Shown here in pieces: positions 55,613-64,000 of a stretch of 64,000 bases of DNA (the stretch's first letter is position 1; every line of letters begins with the position of its first letter). The translations under genes were made by a program, and so were the position numbers. Under the pieces are notes generated by a model, which saw only the letters and a program-made list of their open reading frames with translations, was not told the origin of the DNA and did not search any database. Source of the DNA: Niveispirillum lacus (GTDB taxonomy: Bacteria; Pseudomonadota; Alphaproteobacteria; Azospirillales; Azospirillaceae); NCBI RefSeq assembly GCF_002251795.1, contig NZ_NOXU01000031.1, positions 1-64,000 of the forward strand. Direction: 5' to 3'.

Positions 55613-55639
55613 TGGCGCCCGGATTGGGGCCGGGCGCCA
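55613..55639. terminator. Bidirectional hairpin terminator
   Basis: The 10-bp stem TGGCGCCCGG/CCGGGCGCCA has a 7-nt loop. On the minus strand it is followed by a run of eight T, serving the small gene at 55694; on the plus strand it follows the DUF29 stop by 6 bp. Confidence 0.8.
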
Positions 55640-55693
55640 GTTGTTCAGCAATCCATACACATACCGCCTACATGGCGACTCACCATGCCGGGT

Positions 55694-55990
55694 TCAGGGT
55701 CGGACTTCCCAAGCGAACTCGACATGGCAAGGGGTGTTCGGCATGGCCGCGATGGGGTTCATCTGCAGCCATGTCCAGAATTCCTTGAACGCCAACTGGG
55801 GGCGGGCCTGGGCATAAGCACCCAGACGACCGGCAACCCGTTCGCTCAGCGTCCGCGTCACTTCCTCATAAGCGATTTCAGGTAGCCCATGTGCAACCTG
55901 TACGTCGCCCGTGCGAGGGTCGGCCGCCCGAAAAGAATGGGCGCCATCGCGAAACGCATATGCAACTCGGATTGGTTCGTCTTGATACAT
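55694..55990 (-). CDS. Hypothetical small protein
   Basis: The 98-residue protein starts at ATG 55990 with GGAGG 8 nt upstream and ends at the terminator at 55613. It has a central helix (LPEIAYEEVTRTLSERVAGR) and a tryptophan-rich segment (FKEFWTWLQMNPIAAMPN). No family was recognised. A longer in-frame ORF upstream lacks a ribosome-binding site. Confidence 0.6.
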   Translation of the reverse strand: MYQDEPIRVAYAFRDGAHSFRAADPRTGDVQVAHGLPEIAYEEVTRTLSERVAGRLGAYAQARPQLAFKEFWTWLQMNPIAAMPNTPCHVEFAWEVRP

Positions 55991-56159
55991 CCTGTCCGTC
56001 CTCCAGCGGAGTACGAAGTTTATGTACCAAATGCCCGCCCGGACGGAAAGGAAAAATCCATTGCGCCATACGCAGTGCAGCAATCCGTCTTTTTGCGGGC
56101 TGTTCGCGAAAGGGTGTTTCAAATGAACATATGTAAAATAATTATGAGGGCGGGCATCC

Positions 56160-56195
56160 GGACACCGACGGTCAGCGGCATGACCATCGGTGTCC
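56160..56195. terminator. Long inverted repeat after mrp
   Basis: GGACACCGA-c-GGTCA and TGACC-a-TCGGTGTCC form a 15-bp interrupted stem around a 6-nt loop, 7 bp beyond the mrp stop. There is no U-tract. The stretch to 55991 shows no other feature. Confidence 0.5.
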
Positions 56196-56201
56196 TCTGC
56201 C

Positions 56202-57338
56202 TCAATCGATCACGATTCGGGGAGGCGTACGGCCGCCACCGATGCTGATCTTGTCCCAAACCCGCGCGGCCACCATGCGGTACACCTTGGCATGATCGCT
56301 GTCGGGCTGGGAGATCACGATGGGGTCACCCCCGTCGCTGGTCTCCCGGATGGCGATATCCAGCGGCACCTCGCCCAGGAAATCGATGCCCAGCTTTTCA
56401 GCCTCGGCCCTGGCGCCGCCATGGCTGAAAATATCGCTGCGGTGGCCGCAATTGGGGCAGCAGAAATAGGACATGTTTTCCACGATGCCCAGGACGGGCA
56501 CATCGACGCGGCGGAACATGTTCAGCCCTTTGCGTGCATCCAGCAGGGCGATGTCCTGTGGCGTGGAGACGATGACAGCGCCGGCCAGCGGCACATTCTG
56601 CGACAACGACAATTGGGCATCCCCGGTGCCCGGCGGCATATCGACCACCAGCACGTCCAATTCACCCCAGGCGACATCGCGCAGCATCTGCTGGATGGCG
56701 CCCATGACCATGGGACCACGCCAGATCATCGGCGTCTCCTCGGCCACGAGGAACCCCATGGACATGACCTTCACCCCGTGGCGGACCAGGGGACGCAGCA
56801 CCTTGCCGTCGCTGGTCTCCGGCTTGCCTGACAGGCCCATCATGCGGGGCAGCGACGGGCCATAAATGTCGGCATCCAGTAACCCGACGCGCAGACCGTT
56901 GGCGGCCATGCCGAGGGCCAGATTGACAGCCGTGGTGGATTTACCCACCCCGCCCTTGCCAGACGCAACCGCGATGATGGCGCGCACGCCGGGCACGCCG
57001 ATTTTGGCTGGTCTGGGTGGCGGGGCCGCTGCCGGCGCTGCATGGCTGTGGCCCTTATGGCCCTGATCGCCCCCCAGTTTCGGTGGGGCACGGTGCGCGG
57101 TCAGAACAGCGGTAACCGATGTGACACCGGCCAGGGCGTCCACTGCCTTTTCGGCGGCTTGGCGCAAGGGTTCCAATGCGGCACCGCGACCGGGGTCCAC
57201 CTCCAGGGCAAAAGCCACATTGCCATCCTTCACCGTCAGGCCCGAAATCATGCCCAGCGAAACAATGTCGGAACCCCGGTCGGGGTCCTGCACAGTGCCG
57301 AGTGCTTTCAGAACCTGTTCCTCGCTGACCACGGCCAT
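56202..57338 (-). CDS. mrp: Mrp/ApbC-family iron-sulfur cluster carrier ATPase
   Basis: The 378-residue protein has an N-terminal DUF59/MIP18 domain ([20 protein letters not shown]) and a His/Ala/Pro linker. The P-loop ATPase follows with deviant Walker [32 protein letters not shown], and the cluster-bridging FCCPNCG. It binds and transfers 4Fe-4S clusters. It is divergent from hflK. Confidence 0.95.
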   Translation of the reverse strand: MAVVSEEQVLKALGTVQDPDRGSDIVSLGMISGLTVKDGNVAFALEVDPGRGAALEPLRQAAEKAVDALAGVTSVTAVLTAHRAPPKLGGDQGHKGHSHAAPAAAPPPRPAKIGVPGVRAIIAVASGKGGVGKSTTAVNLALGMAANGLRVGLLDADIYGPSLPRMMGLSGKPETSDGKVLRPLVRHGVKVMSMGFLVAEETPMIWRGPMVMGAIQQMLRDVAWGELDVLVVDMPPGTGDAQLSLSQNVPLAGAVIVSTPQDIALLDARKGLNMFRRVDVPVLGIVENMSYFCCPNCGHRSDIFSHGGARAEAEKLGIDFLGEVPLDIAIRETSDGGDPIVISQPDSDHAKVYRMVAARVWDKISIGGGRTPPRIVID

Positions 57339-57512
57339 GGTTGAAAACCCCGTTTGCTTTCCAATATCTGCGTTGACCGATGGCCGAAGGGCCTTGTGTA
57401 CGGTATGCCGCGATATATAGGGTGGCGTGACGTGCAGCGAAAGCGTCCTGTCCTTGCGGGCAGGCCTGTCGGTATGGCGGTTTGTGGGTCCAATCACCAA
57501 AGGGTCGGAAAT

Positions 57513-58676
57513 ATGCCCTGGAATAATCAAGGTGGCGGCAATGGCGGCGGACCCTGGGGTTCCCCCCCCGGTGGCGGCGGCAATGGCGGCGGTAACAACC
57601 CCTGGGGTCGTCCGCCCGGTGGTGGCGGACAGCCGCCCGGTGGCCCCGACCTGGAGGACCTGCTGCGCAAGGGCCAGGAACGGTTCAAGAACCTGACCCC
57701 CGGCGGTCTGGGTGGCGGCAAGGGCATCATGCTCGGCGTTGTGGCGCTGGGCCTGCTCTGGGGCCTGTCAGGCATTTACCGGGTTGAACCGGACGAGCAG
57801 GGTGTCGTCCTGCGATTCGGTGAGTATGTGCGGACCGAACAGCCGGGTCTGCGCTATCATCTGCCGGCCCCGATCGAAACGGTGGAGACGCCCAAGGTCA
57901 CGCGCGTCAATCGTCTGGAGATCGGTTATCGCTCCGGCGCCGACAGCCGCCGCCCCGGTGGGGGGGACGTGCTGGACGAGAGCCTGATGCTGACCGGTGA
58001 CGAAAACATCATCGACATCGACTTTACGGTCCTGTGGTTGATCAAGGATGCGGGCAATTATCTGTTCAAAATCCGCGATCCGGAAATGACCGTGAAGATG
58101 GCCGCTGAAAGCGCCATGCGTGAGGTGATCGGGCGTACCGACATCCAGCCTGCCTTGACCGAGGCGCGCCAGGATATCGAACAGCAGACCAAGATTCTGT
58201 TGCAGGCGATGCTGGACGAGTATCAGTCCGGTATCGAGATCAGCCAGGTGCAGTTGCAGAAGGTGGACCCGCCCGCCCCGGTGGTCGATGCGTTCAACGA
58301 TGTGCAGCGCGCCCGCCAGGACCGTGAACGTCTGCGCAATGAGGCTGAGGCCTATCGCAATGACATCATCCCCCGCGCCCGCGGCGAGGCCGAGCAACTG
58401 ATCCAGCAGGCATCAGCCTATCGTGAGCAGGTGGTGAGCCTGGCCCAGGGTGATGCACAGCGCTTTGCCCAGGTGCTGGCGGCCTATAACCAGGCGCCGG
58501 AGATCACGGCACGCCGCATGTATCTGGAGACGATGCAGGAGGTGCTGAGCGGTACCAACAAGATCATCATCGACCAGGGCAAGGCTGGTGGTGTGGTGCC
58601 CTATCTGCCGCTGAACGAACTGACCAACCAGCTCCGTCAACAGACGCCGGCCGCTCCGGCCGCGCCGCGCCAGTAA
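57513..58676 (+). CDS. hflK: Membrane protease regulator HflK
   Basis: The 387-residue protein has a Gly/Pro/Asn-rich cytoplasmic N-terminus (about 75 residues), one membrane helix ([19 protein letters not shown]) and an SPFH/band-7 periplasmic domain ([40 protein letters not shown]). With HflC it forms a cage around FtsH and modulates proteolysis. ATG 57513 gives the family-typical MPWNNQGGG. hflC starts 12 bp after its stop. Confidence 0.95.
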   Translation: MPWNNQGGGNGGGPWGSPPGGGGNGGGNNPWGRPPGGGGQPPGGPDLEDLLRKGQERFKNLTPGGLGGGKGIMLGVVALGLLWGLSGIYRVEPDEQGVVLRFGEYVRTEQPGLRYHLPAPIETVETPKVTRVNRLEIGYRSGADSRRPGGGDVLDESLMLTGDENIIDIDFTVLWLIKDAGNYLFKIRDPEMTVKMAAESAMREVIGRTDIQPALTEARQDIEQQTKILLQAMLDEYQSGIEISQVQLQKVDPPAPVVDAFNDVQRARQDRERLRNEAEAYRNDIIPRARGEAEQLIQQASAYREQVVSLAQGDAQRFAQVLAAYNQAPEITARRMYLETMQEVLSGTNKIIIDQGKAGGVVPYLPLNELTNQLRQQTPAAPAAPRQ

Positions 58677-58688
58677 GGGGGACGGACC

Positions 58689-59564
58689 ATGAGCACAAAA
58701 CTCGTTGTTGCCGGCGTTGCCGCCGCCGCCACTGTCATTCTGGCGTCGGCCTCGCTGTTCACCGTCAGCCAGACGCAGCAGGCCTTGGTGGTGCAGTTGG
58801 GTGAGCCCAAGCGCACCATCCAGGAGCCGGGTCTGCATGCCAAGATCCCGTTCGTGCAGAATGTGGTGTTCCTGGATGCCCGTGTCCTGGATGTTGACCC
58901 GCCCGTCGAACAGGTGATCCTGGCGGACCAGAAGCGCCTGGAAGTGGATGCGTTCGCCCGATACCGGATCAAGGACCCGCTGAAATTCTATCAGTCGGTC
59001 GGTAATGAAATGGTGGCGGAACAGCGCCTCGCCGCCACTGTCAATTCCTCGCTGCGCCGTGTCCTGGGTAGTGCCACGTTGCTGAACGTGCTCTCCAAGG
59101 AGCGCGTGAAGGTGATGTCGGATATCAAGGCACAGGTGAACCTGGAAGCGGCCGGCTTCGGGGTGGAAATTGTGGATGTTCGTATCCGCCGTGCCGACCT
59201 GCCGGAGGCTACATCCCAAGCCGTTTATGAGCGTATGCGGTCGGAGCGTGAGCGCGAAGCCCGTGAGGCCCGCGCCCAGGGTAACGAGCAGGCCCAGCAA
59301 ATCCGCAGCCGGGCTGAACGTGAACGCACCGTCATCCTGGCCGAAGCCCAGCGCGACAGTCAGGTTCTGCGCGGTGAGGGGGACAATCAGGCCATCCGCA
59401 TTCTGGCCGAATCTGCCGGCAAGAACCCCGACTTCTATGCCTTTTATCGTTCGCTGGATGCGTATCGGGCAGCGATGAAGGGGGAGAACACGCAGATGGT
59501 GCTGTCGCCGGATAGCGATTTCTTCCGTTACTTCAACGGCACGGGCACCGTGACCAGACGGTGA
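58689..59564 (+). CDS. hflC: Membrane protease regulator HflC
   Basis: The 291-residue SPFH partner of HflK has an N-terminal anchor (VAGVAAAATVILASASLFTV), QTQQALVVQLGEPKRTIQEP, and VEIVDVRIRRADLPEATSQA near the helical C-terminus. AGGGGGA precedes the ATG. Confidence 0.96.
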   Translation: MSTKLVVAGVAAAATVILASASLFTVSQTQQALVVQLGEPKRTIQEPGLHAKIPFVQNVVFLDARVLDVDPPVEQVILADQKRLEVDAFARYRIKDPLKFYQSVGNEMVAEQRLAATVNSSLRRVLGSATLLNVLSKERVKVMSDIKAQVNLEAAGFGVEIVDVRIRRADLPEATSQAVYERMRSEREREAREARAQGNEQAQQIRSRAERERTVILAEAQRDSQVLRGEGDNQAIRILAESAGKNPDFYAFYRSLDAYRAAMKGENTQMVLSPDSDFFRYFNGTGTVTRR

Positions 59565-59622
59565 TGTTTCCGCGCGGGGTGGCAGGCTGTCACCCCGCGT
59601 CCCTTCTTTCCCGGACCCTGTC

Positions 59623-59808
59623 GTGACAGATTTTCTAACCGCCCTCGCCTTGGTCTTTGTGATCGAGGGTCTGCTTTATGCCATCGCACCCAATTCCATG
59701 CGGGACATGGCGCAGCGCATTACCGGGATGGAACCGGTCATGCTTCGCCGGATCGGCCTGGGTGCCGCCATCCTGGGCGTTGTGGCCATTGCGGCCATTC
59801 GGGGGTGA
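59623..59808 (+). CDS. DUF2065 (YjeT-like) small membrane protein
   Basis: The 61-residue protein has two helices (FLTALALVFVIEGLLYAIAP and RIGLGAAILGVVAIAAI). It starts at GTG. DUF2065 genes are characteristically placed after hflC and before a degP-type protease, as here. Function unknown. Confidence 0.88.
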   Translation: MTDFLTALALVFVIEGLLYAIAPNSMRDMAQRITGMEPVMLRRIGLGAAILGVVAIAAIRG

Positions 59809-60045
59809 GTGAGGCCGGCGGCCGCCTGTCGGCGCACAGCCCGACCGACTTTCGCTGAACCGAACACTGCCCAAGGGGCCAATGGGTCCGCTTTTGCGCG
59901 CCCAAACTTCCGCTTGTTACGAAGGAAGGCTTCGCAACGCAGTCTTTCACGCTATATTCCTTGGTTGTCGGCGTGCCCCTACCGGGCCGGTGCGCCGGTG
60001 CGTGCCCCGGGGTGTGGCGCGGATGATCGGCCCCTGGAGATTGAC

Positions 60046-61587
60046 GTGATCGACGCCTTCCGTTCCCGTTCCGCCCGTGTGTCCGCCGGGACCGTCGTCC
60101 GGGAAGGCCGCGTGGCCGGCCTTTTGTCGCTGCTGGTGGTATCCGCCGCCCTGATTTTCACCCCGCCGGCCCTGGCCCAGCGCGGCGCACCCGACAGTTT
60201 CGCACCGCTGGCCGAAAAGACACTGCCGTCTGTGGTCAATATCTCGACCAGTCAGACGATCCAGAACAAGCCGGGTGGTCGTGGTGCAGTTCCCATGCCC
60301 GACTTCCCGCCCGGTTCGCCTATGGAGGAGTTTTTCCGCGACTTCCTGGAACGCCAGCAGCAGGGCCAGGGTGCCCCACGCAAGGCGCAGTCGCTGGGCT
60401 CAGGTTTCATCATTGATGCGTCGGGCTATATCGTCACCAACAATCATGTGATTGAGGGTGCTGACGAAATCACGGTGATTTTCCAGGATGCAGAGCAGAC
60501 GGAATTAAAAGCCAAGCTGATCGGCACCGACAAGGAGACCGATCTGGCCCTGCTGAAGGTGGAAACCAAGCAGAAGCTGACGGCCCTGAAATGGGGTGAC
60601 AGCGATGTGCTGAAGGTTGGCGATTGGGTGGTGGCCATCGGCAATCCGTTTGGCCTGGGCGGCACCGTGACGGCTGGCATCGTATCGGCCCGCGCCCGCG
60701 ATATCGGCGCCGGGCGGTTTGATGATTTCATTCAGACCGACGCCGCCATCAACCAGGGTAATTCCGGCGGCCCGCTGGTCAATTTGGCTGGCGACGTGGT
60801 GGGCATCAATTCCGCCATTTACAGCCGCACGGGCGGTTCGGTCGGCATCGGGTTCGCCATTCCGTCCAGCATGGCCCGTACCGTAATCGAAGAGATTCGC
60901 AAGGCCGGTAAGGTGCGGCGTGGCTGGCTGGGCGTGCAGATCCAGTCGGTGACCCCGGAAATCGCCGAAAGTATGGGTCTGGCCCATAATAAAGGCGCCC
61001 TGGTCGGCACCGTCACGGAAGGCAGCCCCGCGGCGGCGGCCGGTCTGCGGCCGGGAGATGTTATCCTGAGCTTTGATGGCAAAGAGGTGGCCAATAACCG
61101 CACCCTGCCGCGCATGGTGGCCGGCACGCCGGTGGGCACCAAGGTCAATGTCGGCATCTCCCGCAAGGGGGCGGCCATGAATGTCGGTGTGACGCTGGCT
61201 GAATTCCCCGAGGATCAGTCCGCTGCCGCCGAGGAAGAACCCGAAGAGGAAAAGCCCGGCCAGGGTGCTGCACAACAGCAGGTGGAGGCGCTGGGCCTGT
61301 CCGTTTCCGCCATCACGGCCGACCTGCGTAAGCAGTTTGAAATCGCTGAAAGCGTGAAGGGCGTGGTCATTACCAAGGTCAGCCCCAACGCACCGCCGCA
61401 GTCGCGTCAGTTGCGCCCCGGCGACGTGGTGCTGGAGGTCAGCCAGCAACCGGTCGGCAGTCCCGCCGATGTGCAGGACCGGGTCGCCAAGGCCAAAGCT
61501 GCCGGTCAGAAGGCTGTGCTGCTGTTGGTCGAGCGCCGTGGTGAACAGACCTTCCTGGCCCTGTCCCTGGAAGGGGCCGCGCCGTAA
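60046..61587 (+). CDS. degP: Periplasmic serine protease, DegP/Do family
   Basis: The 513-residue protein has a signal peptide (cleavage after PALAQ), a trypsin-like domain with His in TNNHVIEGADE, Asp in DKETDLALLKV and Ser in NQGNSGGPLVN (about residues 134, 165 and 240), and two PDZ domains. It degrades or refolds misfolded envelope proteins. GTG 60046 is chosen because GGAGA lies 6 nt upstream; the ORF extends further, but into non-conserved sequence. Confidence 0.94.
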   Translation: MIDAFRSRSARVSAGTVVREGRVAGLLSLLVVSAALIFTPPALAQRGAPDSFAPLAEKTLPSVVNISTSQTIQNKPGGRGAVPMPDFPPGSPMEEFFRDFLERQQQGQGAPRKAQSLGSGFIIDASGYIVTNNHVIEGADEITVIFQDAEQTELKAKLIGTDKETDLALLKVETKQKLTALKWGDSDVLKVGDWVVAIGNPFGLGGTVTAGIVSARARDIGAGRFDDFIQTDAAINQGNSGGPLVNLAGDVVGINSAIYSRTGGSVGIGFAIPSSMARTVIEEIRKAGKVRRGWLGVQIQSVTPEIAESMGLAHNKGALVGTVTEGSPAAAAGLRPGDVILSFDGKEVANNRTLPRMVAGTPVGTKVNVGISRKGAAMNVGVTLAEFPEDQSAAAEEEPEEEKPGQGAAQQQVEALGLSVSAITADLRKQFEIAESVKGVVITKVSPNAPPQSRQLRPGDVVLEVSQQPVGSPADVQDRVAKAKAAGQKAVLLLVERRGEQTFLALSLEGAAP

Positions 61588-61729
61588 GTCTAACCGGTTT
61601 CAGAACGGAGGCAGGGGGTCGCCGGTATCCGGCGGCCCCTTTTCTGTGTCGGCGTCGTACATGGATTGCGTCCGTCCTCGCATACGCCTAGGCTTTTCGC
61701 CGGTATGCAGATGCACAGGGAAGGCTGCC

Positions 61730-62242
61730 ATGACGCTTGCCCGCAATGTATTCGGCCTGGCTGGTTGGAGCGGCAGCGGCAAAACCACCCTGATGGCGCG
61801 GCTGATCCCGACCCTGTCGGCGCGCGGGTTGAGCGTAGCCACCGTCAAGCATGCCCATCACGCCTTCGATATCGACCAGCCCGGCAAGGATAGTTATGTC
61901 CACCGTATGGCCGGCGCGCAGGAGGTTCTGGTGGCATCGGCCAACCGCTGGGCCCTGATGCATGAGAATCGGGGCGGGCCGGAACCGACGCTGGCCGACC
62001 TGCTGAGCAAGTTGTCGCCCGTCGACCTGATTCTGGTGGAAGGGTTCAAGCGCGATGCCCATCCCAAGCTGGAAGTGCATCGCCCGTCCAACGGCAAGGC
62101 CCCGCTGTGGCCCGATGATCCGCGCATCGTGGCCGTGGCCAGCGATATCGCCTTGCCGGATTGCCCGTTGCCGGTGCTGGACCTGAACGATGTCGATGCC
62201 GTCGCCGACATGATCCAGCGGATCACCGGGGTGAGCAGATGA
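61730..62242 (+). CDS. mobB: Molybdopterin-guanine dinucleotide biosynthesis adaptor MobB
   Basis: The 170-residue P-loop GTPase-like protein has Walker A GWSGSGKTTLMARL, VATVKHAHHAFDIDQPGKDS, and DLILVEGFKRDAHPKLEVHR. It helps convert molybdopterin to its guanine dinucleotide. Its TGA overlaps the moeA ATG (ATGA). Confidence 0.95.
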   Translation: MTLARNVFGLAGWSGSGKTTLMARLIPTLSARGLSVATVKHAHHAFDIDQPGKDSYVHRMAGAQEVLVASANRWALMHENRGGPEPTLADLLSKLSPVDLILVEGFKRDAHPKLEVHRPSNGKAPLWPDDPRIVAVASDIALPDCPLPVLDLNDVDAVADMIQRITGVSR

Positions 62243-63465
62243 GCGGCAGGGATTGTTTCGGAGCCGAACCGAAACTGCTGACGGTACCGGCAGCCCTTGG
62301 CCTGATTGCCGACCGTTTCAGTATCGTTGCGGAAGCGGAATGGGTAGCATTGCCGGGGGCCTTGGACCGGGTGTTGGCGGCGGATATCGTCAGCCCTATG
62401 GACCTGCCCCCCTTCGATAACAGTGCCATGGATGGCTATGCATTGCGTGCCACGGACCTGGGTTGCGCGCTGCCCGTGGCGGGAACCCTGTTCGCGGGTG
62501 ACGCCCCTGTTGCTGCTCCGCCGCCGGGCACGGCGCTGCGCATCTTCACGGGCGCGCCGATGCCGGCGGGTCTGGATGTGGTGGTGATGCAGGAGGCGGT
62601 GCTGTCGGAGGGGGATCACATCCGCCTGCCCACCGGCCTGCATCCGGGCAGCAATGTCCGGCGAAAAGGAGAGGATGTGGCGGCGGGGCAGGTGGCCCTT
62701 CCCGCCGGACGCCGTCTGCGGCCACGGGATATCGGCCTGACGGCCGCGCTGGGCATGAACCGACTATCGGTGTACCGCCCCCTGCGCGTGGCCCTGTTCT
62801 CCACCGGTGACGAGTTGACGGAACCGGGCGGTACCCTGGCGCCCGGTGGCATCTATGACAGCAACCGCGCCCTGCTGCGCGGGTTGTTGGCGCGGCTGGG
62901 CTGTGTTGTGACCGATCTGGGCATCCTGGCCGATGACGCGGGCATTATCCGCGCGGCGCTGGCCGATGCCGCCGGGAACCATGACCTGATCCTCACCTCT
63001 GGCGGGGTATCGGCGGGGGATGCAGACCATGTGAAGGCGGCGGTGATGGCGTTGGGCGGGCTGGACCTCTGGAAACTGGCTTTGAAACCCGGCAAGCCCT
63101 TTGCCCTGGGCCATGTTGGGCGGGCGGCCTTCGCCGGCCTGCCGGGGAACCCCGTGGCCATGCTGGTCAGTTTCCTGTTGCTGGTGCGGCCCCTGATCCA
63201 GCGTTTGGCCGGCGAGGTGCCGACGCCGCTGCCCCTGCTGACGGCGCCTGCTGGCTTCGCCCATGCCAAGAAGGCGGGCCGGCGGGAATATCTGCGTGTC
63301 AGCATCGGCCCGGACGGTGTGGCGCATGCGGATCCCGATGATGGTGCCGCCATGCTGGGCCGCCTGACCCGGGCGGATGCGCTAGCAGAGTTGGGGGAAG
63401 AGGTGGTTCGGGTGCAGCCAGGGGACCCGGTGCGGGTGCTGCCACTGGCGTTGCTGGGGGCTTGA
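62239..63465 (+). CDS. moeA: Molybdopterin molybdenumtransferase
   Basis: The 408-residue enzyme inserts molybdate into adenylated molybdopterin. Motifs are PPFDNSAMDGYAL, FTGAPMPAGLDVVVMQE, STGDEL, and GLPGNPVAMLVSF, covering all MoeA domains. It is translationally coupled to mobB. Its last codons contain the -35 box of the next promoter. Confidence 0.96.
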   Translation: MSGRDCFGAEPKLLTVPAALGLIADRFSIVAEAEWVALPGALDRVLAADIVSPMDLPPFDNSAMDGYALRATDLGCALPVAGTLFAGDAPVAAPPPGTALRIFTGAPMPAGLDVVVMQEAVLSEGDHIRLPTGLHPGSNVRRKGEDVAAGQVALPAGRRLRPRDIGLTAALGMNRLSVYRPLRVALFSTGDELTEPGGTLAPGGIYDSNRALLRGLLARLGCVVTDLGILADDAGIIRAALADAAGNHDLILTSGGVSAGDADHVKAAVMALGGLDLWKLALKPGKPFALGHVGRAAFAGLPGNPVAMLVSFLLLVRPLIQRLAGEVPTPLPLLTAPAGFAHAKKAGRREYLRVSIGPDGVAHADPDDGAAMLGRLTRADALAELGEEVVRVQPGDPVRVLPLALLGA

Positions 63466-63490
63466 AAATAAATCCGATAATGGATATATT
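63462..63490 (+). promoter_or_regulatory. Strong sigma-70-type promoter of the topAI leader
   Basis: TTGAAA (63462-63467) and TATATT (63485-63490) are exactly 17 bp apart. They place the start near 63497, about 20 nt before a short leader ORF. Confidence 0.65.
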
Positions 63491-63517
63491 CCGACCATCG
63501 CTTCAAGAGGAGCTTTG

Positions 63518-63544
63518 ATGTTCGGGATTGTCGTCATCCGCTGA
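63518..63544 (+). CDS. Eight-residue leader peptide ORF upstream of topAI
   Basis: ATG at 63518 encodes MFGIVVIR and stops at TGA 63542-63544. It has the best ribosome-binding site of the neighbourhood, AAGAGGAG with 5 nt spacing, right after a strong promoter. The IVVI core resembles the IFVI and IAVV stalling cores of macrolide-resistance leader peptides. E. coli topAI is controlled by an upstream leader ORF (toiL) that senses ribosome-targeting antibiotics. Expression and stalling here are inference. Confidence 0.5.
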   Translation: MFGIVVIR

Positions 63545-63658
63545 CCCGCCGCCTCTGGCCGGTCAGTCTTCGCATAAGACCATGCTTTGCCGCGCGGCGT
63601 GCCGGCGGGGGTGTGGCTGCGTCAGCCCTTATGCTGAACGGACGACGACATCCTTATC
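63545..63658 (+). promoter_or_regulatory. Structured spacer between leader ORF and topAI
   Basis: CCCGCCG right after the leader stop (63545-63551) can pair with CGGCGGG (63603-63609), enclosing GTCTT-cgcat-AAGAC and the palindrome GCCGCGCGGC. A 26-codon ORF from ATG 63582 ends in a TGA that overlaps the topAI ATG. topAI itself has no visible Shine-Dalgarno sequence. Confidence 0.4.
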
Positions 63659-63922
63659 ATGAATATCTCAAAGCCGGAGCAGCGGACGCTGCACGCGCTG
63701 GCCCAGGGTGGCCGCATCAACCTGATCCGTAACGAAGCCAATCACCGTGACATCCAGGATGTGGAATGCCTGACGCGCGACGGTTGGCTGCTGGTGGACT
63801 GCACCTTGCCGATCTTCCGCAAACTGAAGGCGCGGCGGCTGATTGCCTCGCGCGATGGCGGGCCGTATCGTACCACGCGGGATGGTCTGGCGGCGGTGCG
63901 GCCGCAACTGGACAACCGCTGA
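63659..63922 (+). CDS. topAI: YjhX/TopAI-family toxin
   Basis: The 87-residue protein belongs to the YjhX family: [20 protein letters not shown], then [20 protein letters not shown] and [19 protein letters not shown]. coli TopAI inhibits DNA topoisomerase I and is paired with the antitoxin YjhQ. A terminator begins 7 bp after the stop, so no yjhQ-like partner is cotranscribed here. No SD precedes the ATG, which points to regulated or coupled translation. Confidence 0.85.
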   Translation: MNISKPEQRTLHALAQGGRINLIRNEANHRDIQDVECLTRDGWLLVDCTLPIFRKLKARRLIASRDGGPYRTTRDGLAAVRPQLDNR

Positions 63923-63928
63923 AAAGAC

Positions 63929-63964
63929 AAGCCCCGGTGCCGTTTCCAGCACCGGGGCTTTGAT
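63929..63964 (+). terminator. Rho-independent terminator after topAI
   Basis: The 12-bp stem AAGCCCCGGTGC/GCACCGGGGCTT (63929-63940, 63949-63960) has an 8-nt loop and ends in TTT. It can also serve the convergent minus-strand gene, where CTTTTC follows. Confidence 0.8.
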
Positions 63965-63967
63965 CCC

Positions 63968-64000
63968 TTACATATTCGGGTAGTTCGGACCCCCGCCGCC
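63968..64000 (-). CDS. 3' end of probable electron-transfer flavoprotein-ubiquinone oxidoreductase
   Basis: Only the last ten codons are in the window; they read GGGGPNYPNM and then TAA. This is the characteristic C-terminus of bacterial ETF-QO, which follows its 4Fe-4S domain. ETF-QO passes electrons from ETF to the quinone pool. The call rests on this short tail alone. Confidence 0.45.
   Translation of the reverse strand, partial: GGGGPNYPNM

Overview
The window is high-GC chromosomal DNA from an alphaproteobacterium, most likely Rhodospirillales/Azospirillaceae (Azospirillum, Niveispirillum or Nitrospirillum relatives). The evidence is a circularly permuted two-piece tmRNA gene beside an alpha-type SspB, a 180-kDa-type NAD glutamate dehydrogenase of about 1,600 residues, a GAAC-N7-GAAC LexA box of the alphaproteobacterial kind, a complete Entner-Doudoroff operon, and a linked hflKC-DUF2065-degP cluster. 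The species was not determined.

Layout. Positions 1-2780 are an AT-richer accessory island: a graveyard of displaced Rhs C-terminal tips and their probable immunity genes, punctuated by two 223-bp direct repeats. From about 2.9 kb onward the DNA is mostly housekeeping: patatin lipase, sterol-desaturase-type hydroxylase, UDP-glucose dehydrogenase, thyA/folA, a small TetR operon, cystathionine beta-synthase and gamma-glutamyltransferase. At 13.7-15.2 kb the permuted ssrA, a 100-bp tandem repeat array in ABABA order, and sspB lie next to each other. From 15 to 26 kb come enoyl-CoA hydratase, ispA-xseB-HDAC, a TusA/ArsR pair, a leucine-dehydrogenase-type enzyme, a membrane pseudo-receiver/HPt protein, and pirin-wrbA with a divergent LysR gene. 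From 26 to 37 kb come a histidine kinase, an SOS-box-preceded radical SAM/DUF4130 pair, a receiver-GGDEF-EAL protein, a CNB-domain Na+/H+ antiporter, MipA, a candidate sigma-54 small RNA, and a GNAT/NrtR-like pair. The large gdh gene fills 37.7-42.6 kb. A RelE/Xre toxin-antitoxin pair is at 43.5 kb. The zwf-pgl-edd-eda operon with divergent hexR spans 44.9-50.8 kb, followed by glgB, a CAT-like acetyltransferase and a transsulfuration enzyme. The last 9 kb hold mrp, hflK-hflC-DUF2065-degP, mobB-moeA, and a TopAI (YjhX) toxin gene behind a tiny leader ORF. The window ends in the 3' end of a probable ETF-ubiquinone oxidoreductase gene.

How the genes work together. ssrA tags stalled nascent proteins and SspB delivers them to ClpXP. 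HexR probably controls the glucose-6-phosphate to pyruvate route through a 17-bp dyad between hexR and zwf. Cystathionine beta-synthase (10.4 kb) and the gamma-lyase/synthase-type enzyme (53.9 kb) together could run reverse transsulfuration. Points of most interest are the peptide-leader arrangement in front of topAI, the broken Rhs tips with compensating poly-A indels and in-frame amber codons, the ssrA-linked ABABA repeat, and a membrane HPt protein whose receiver domain has lost its phospho-aspartate.
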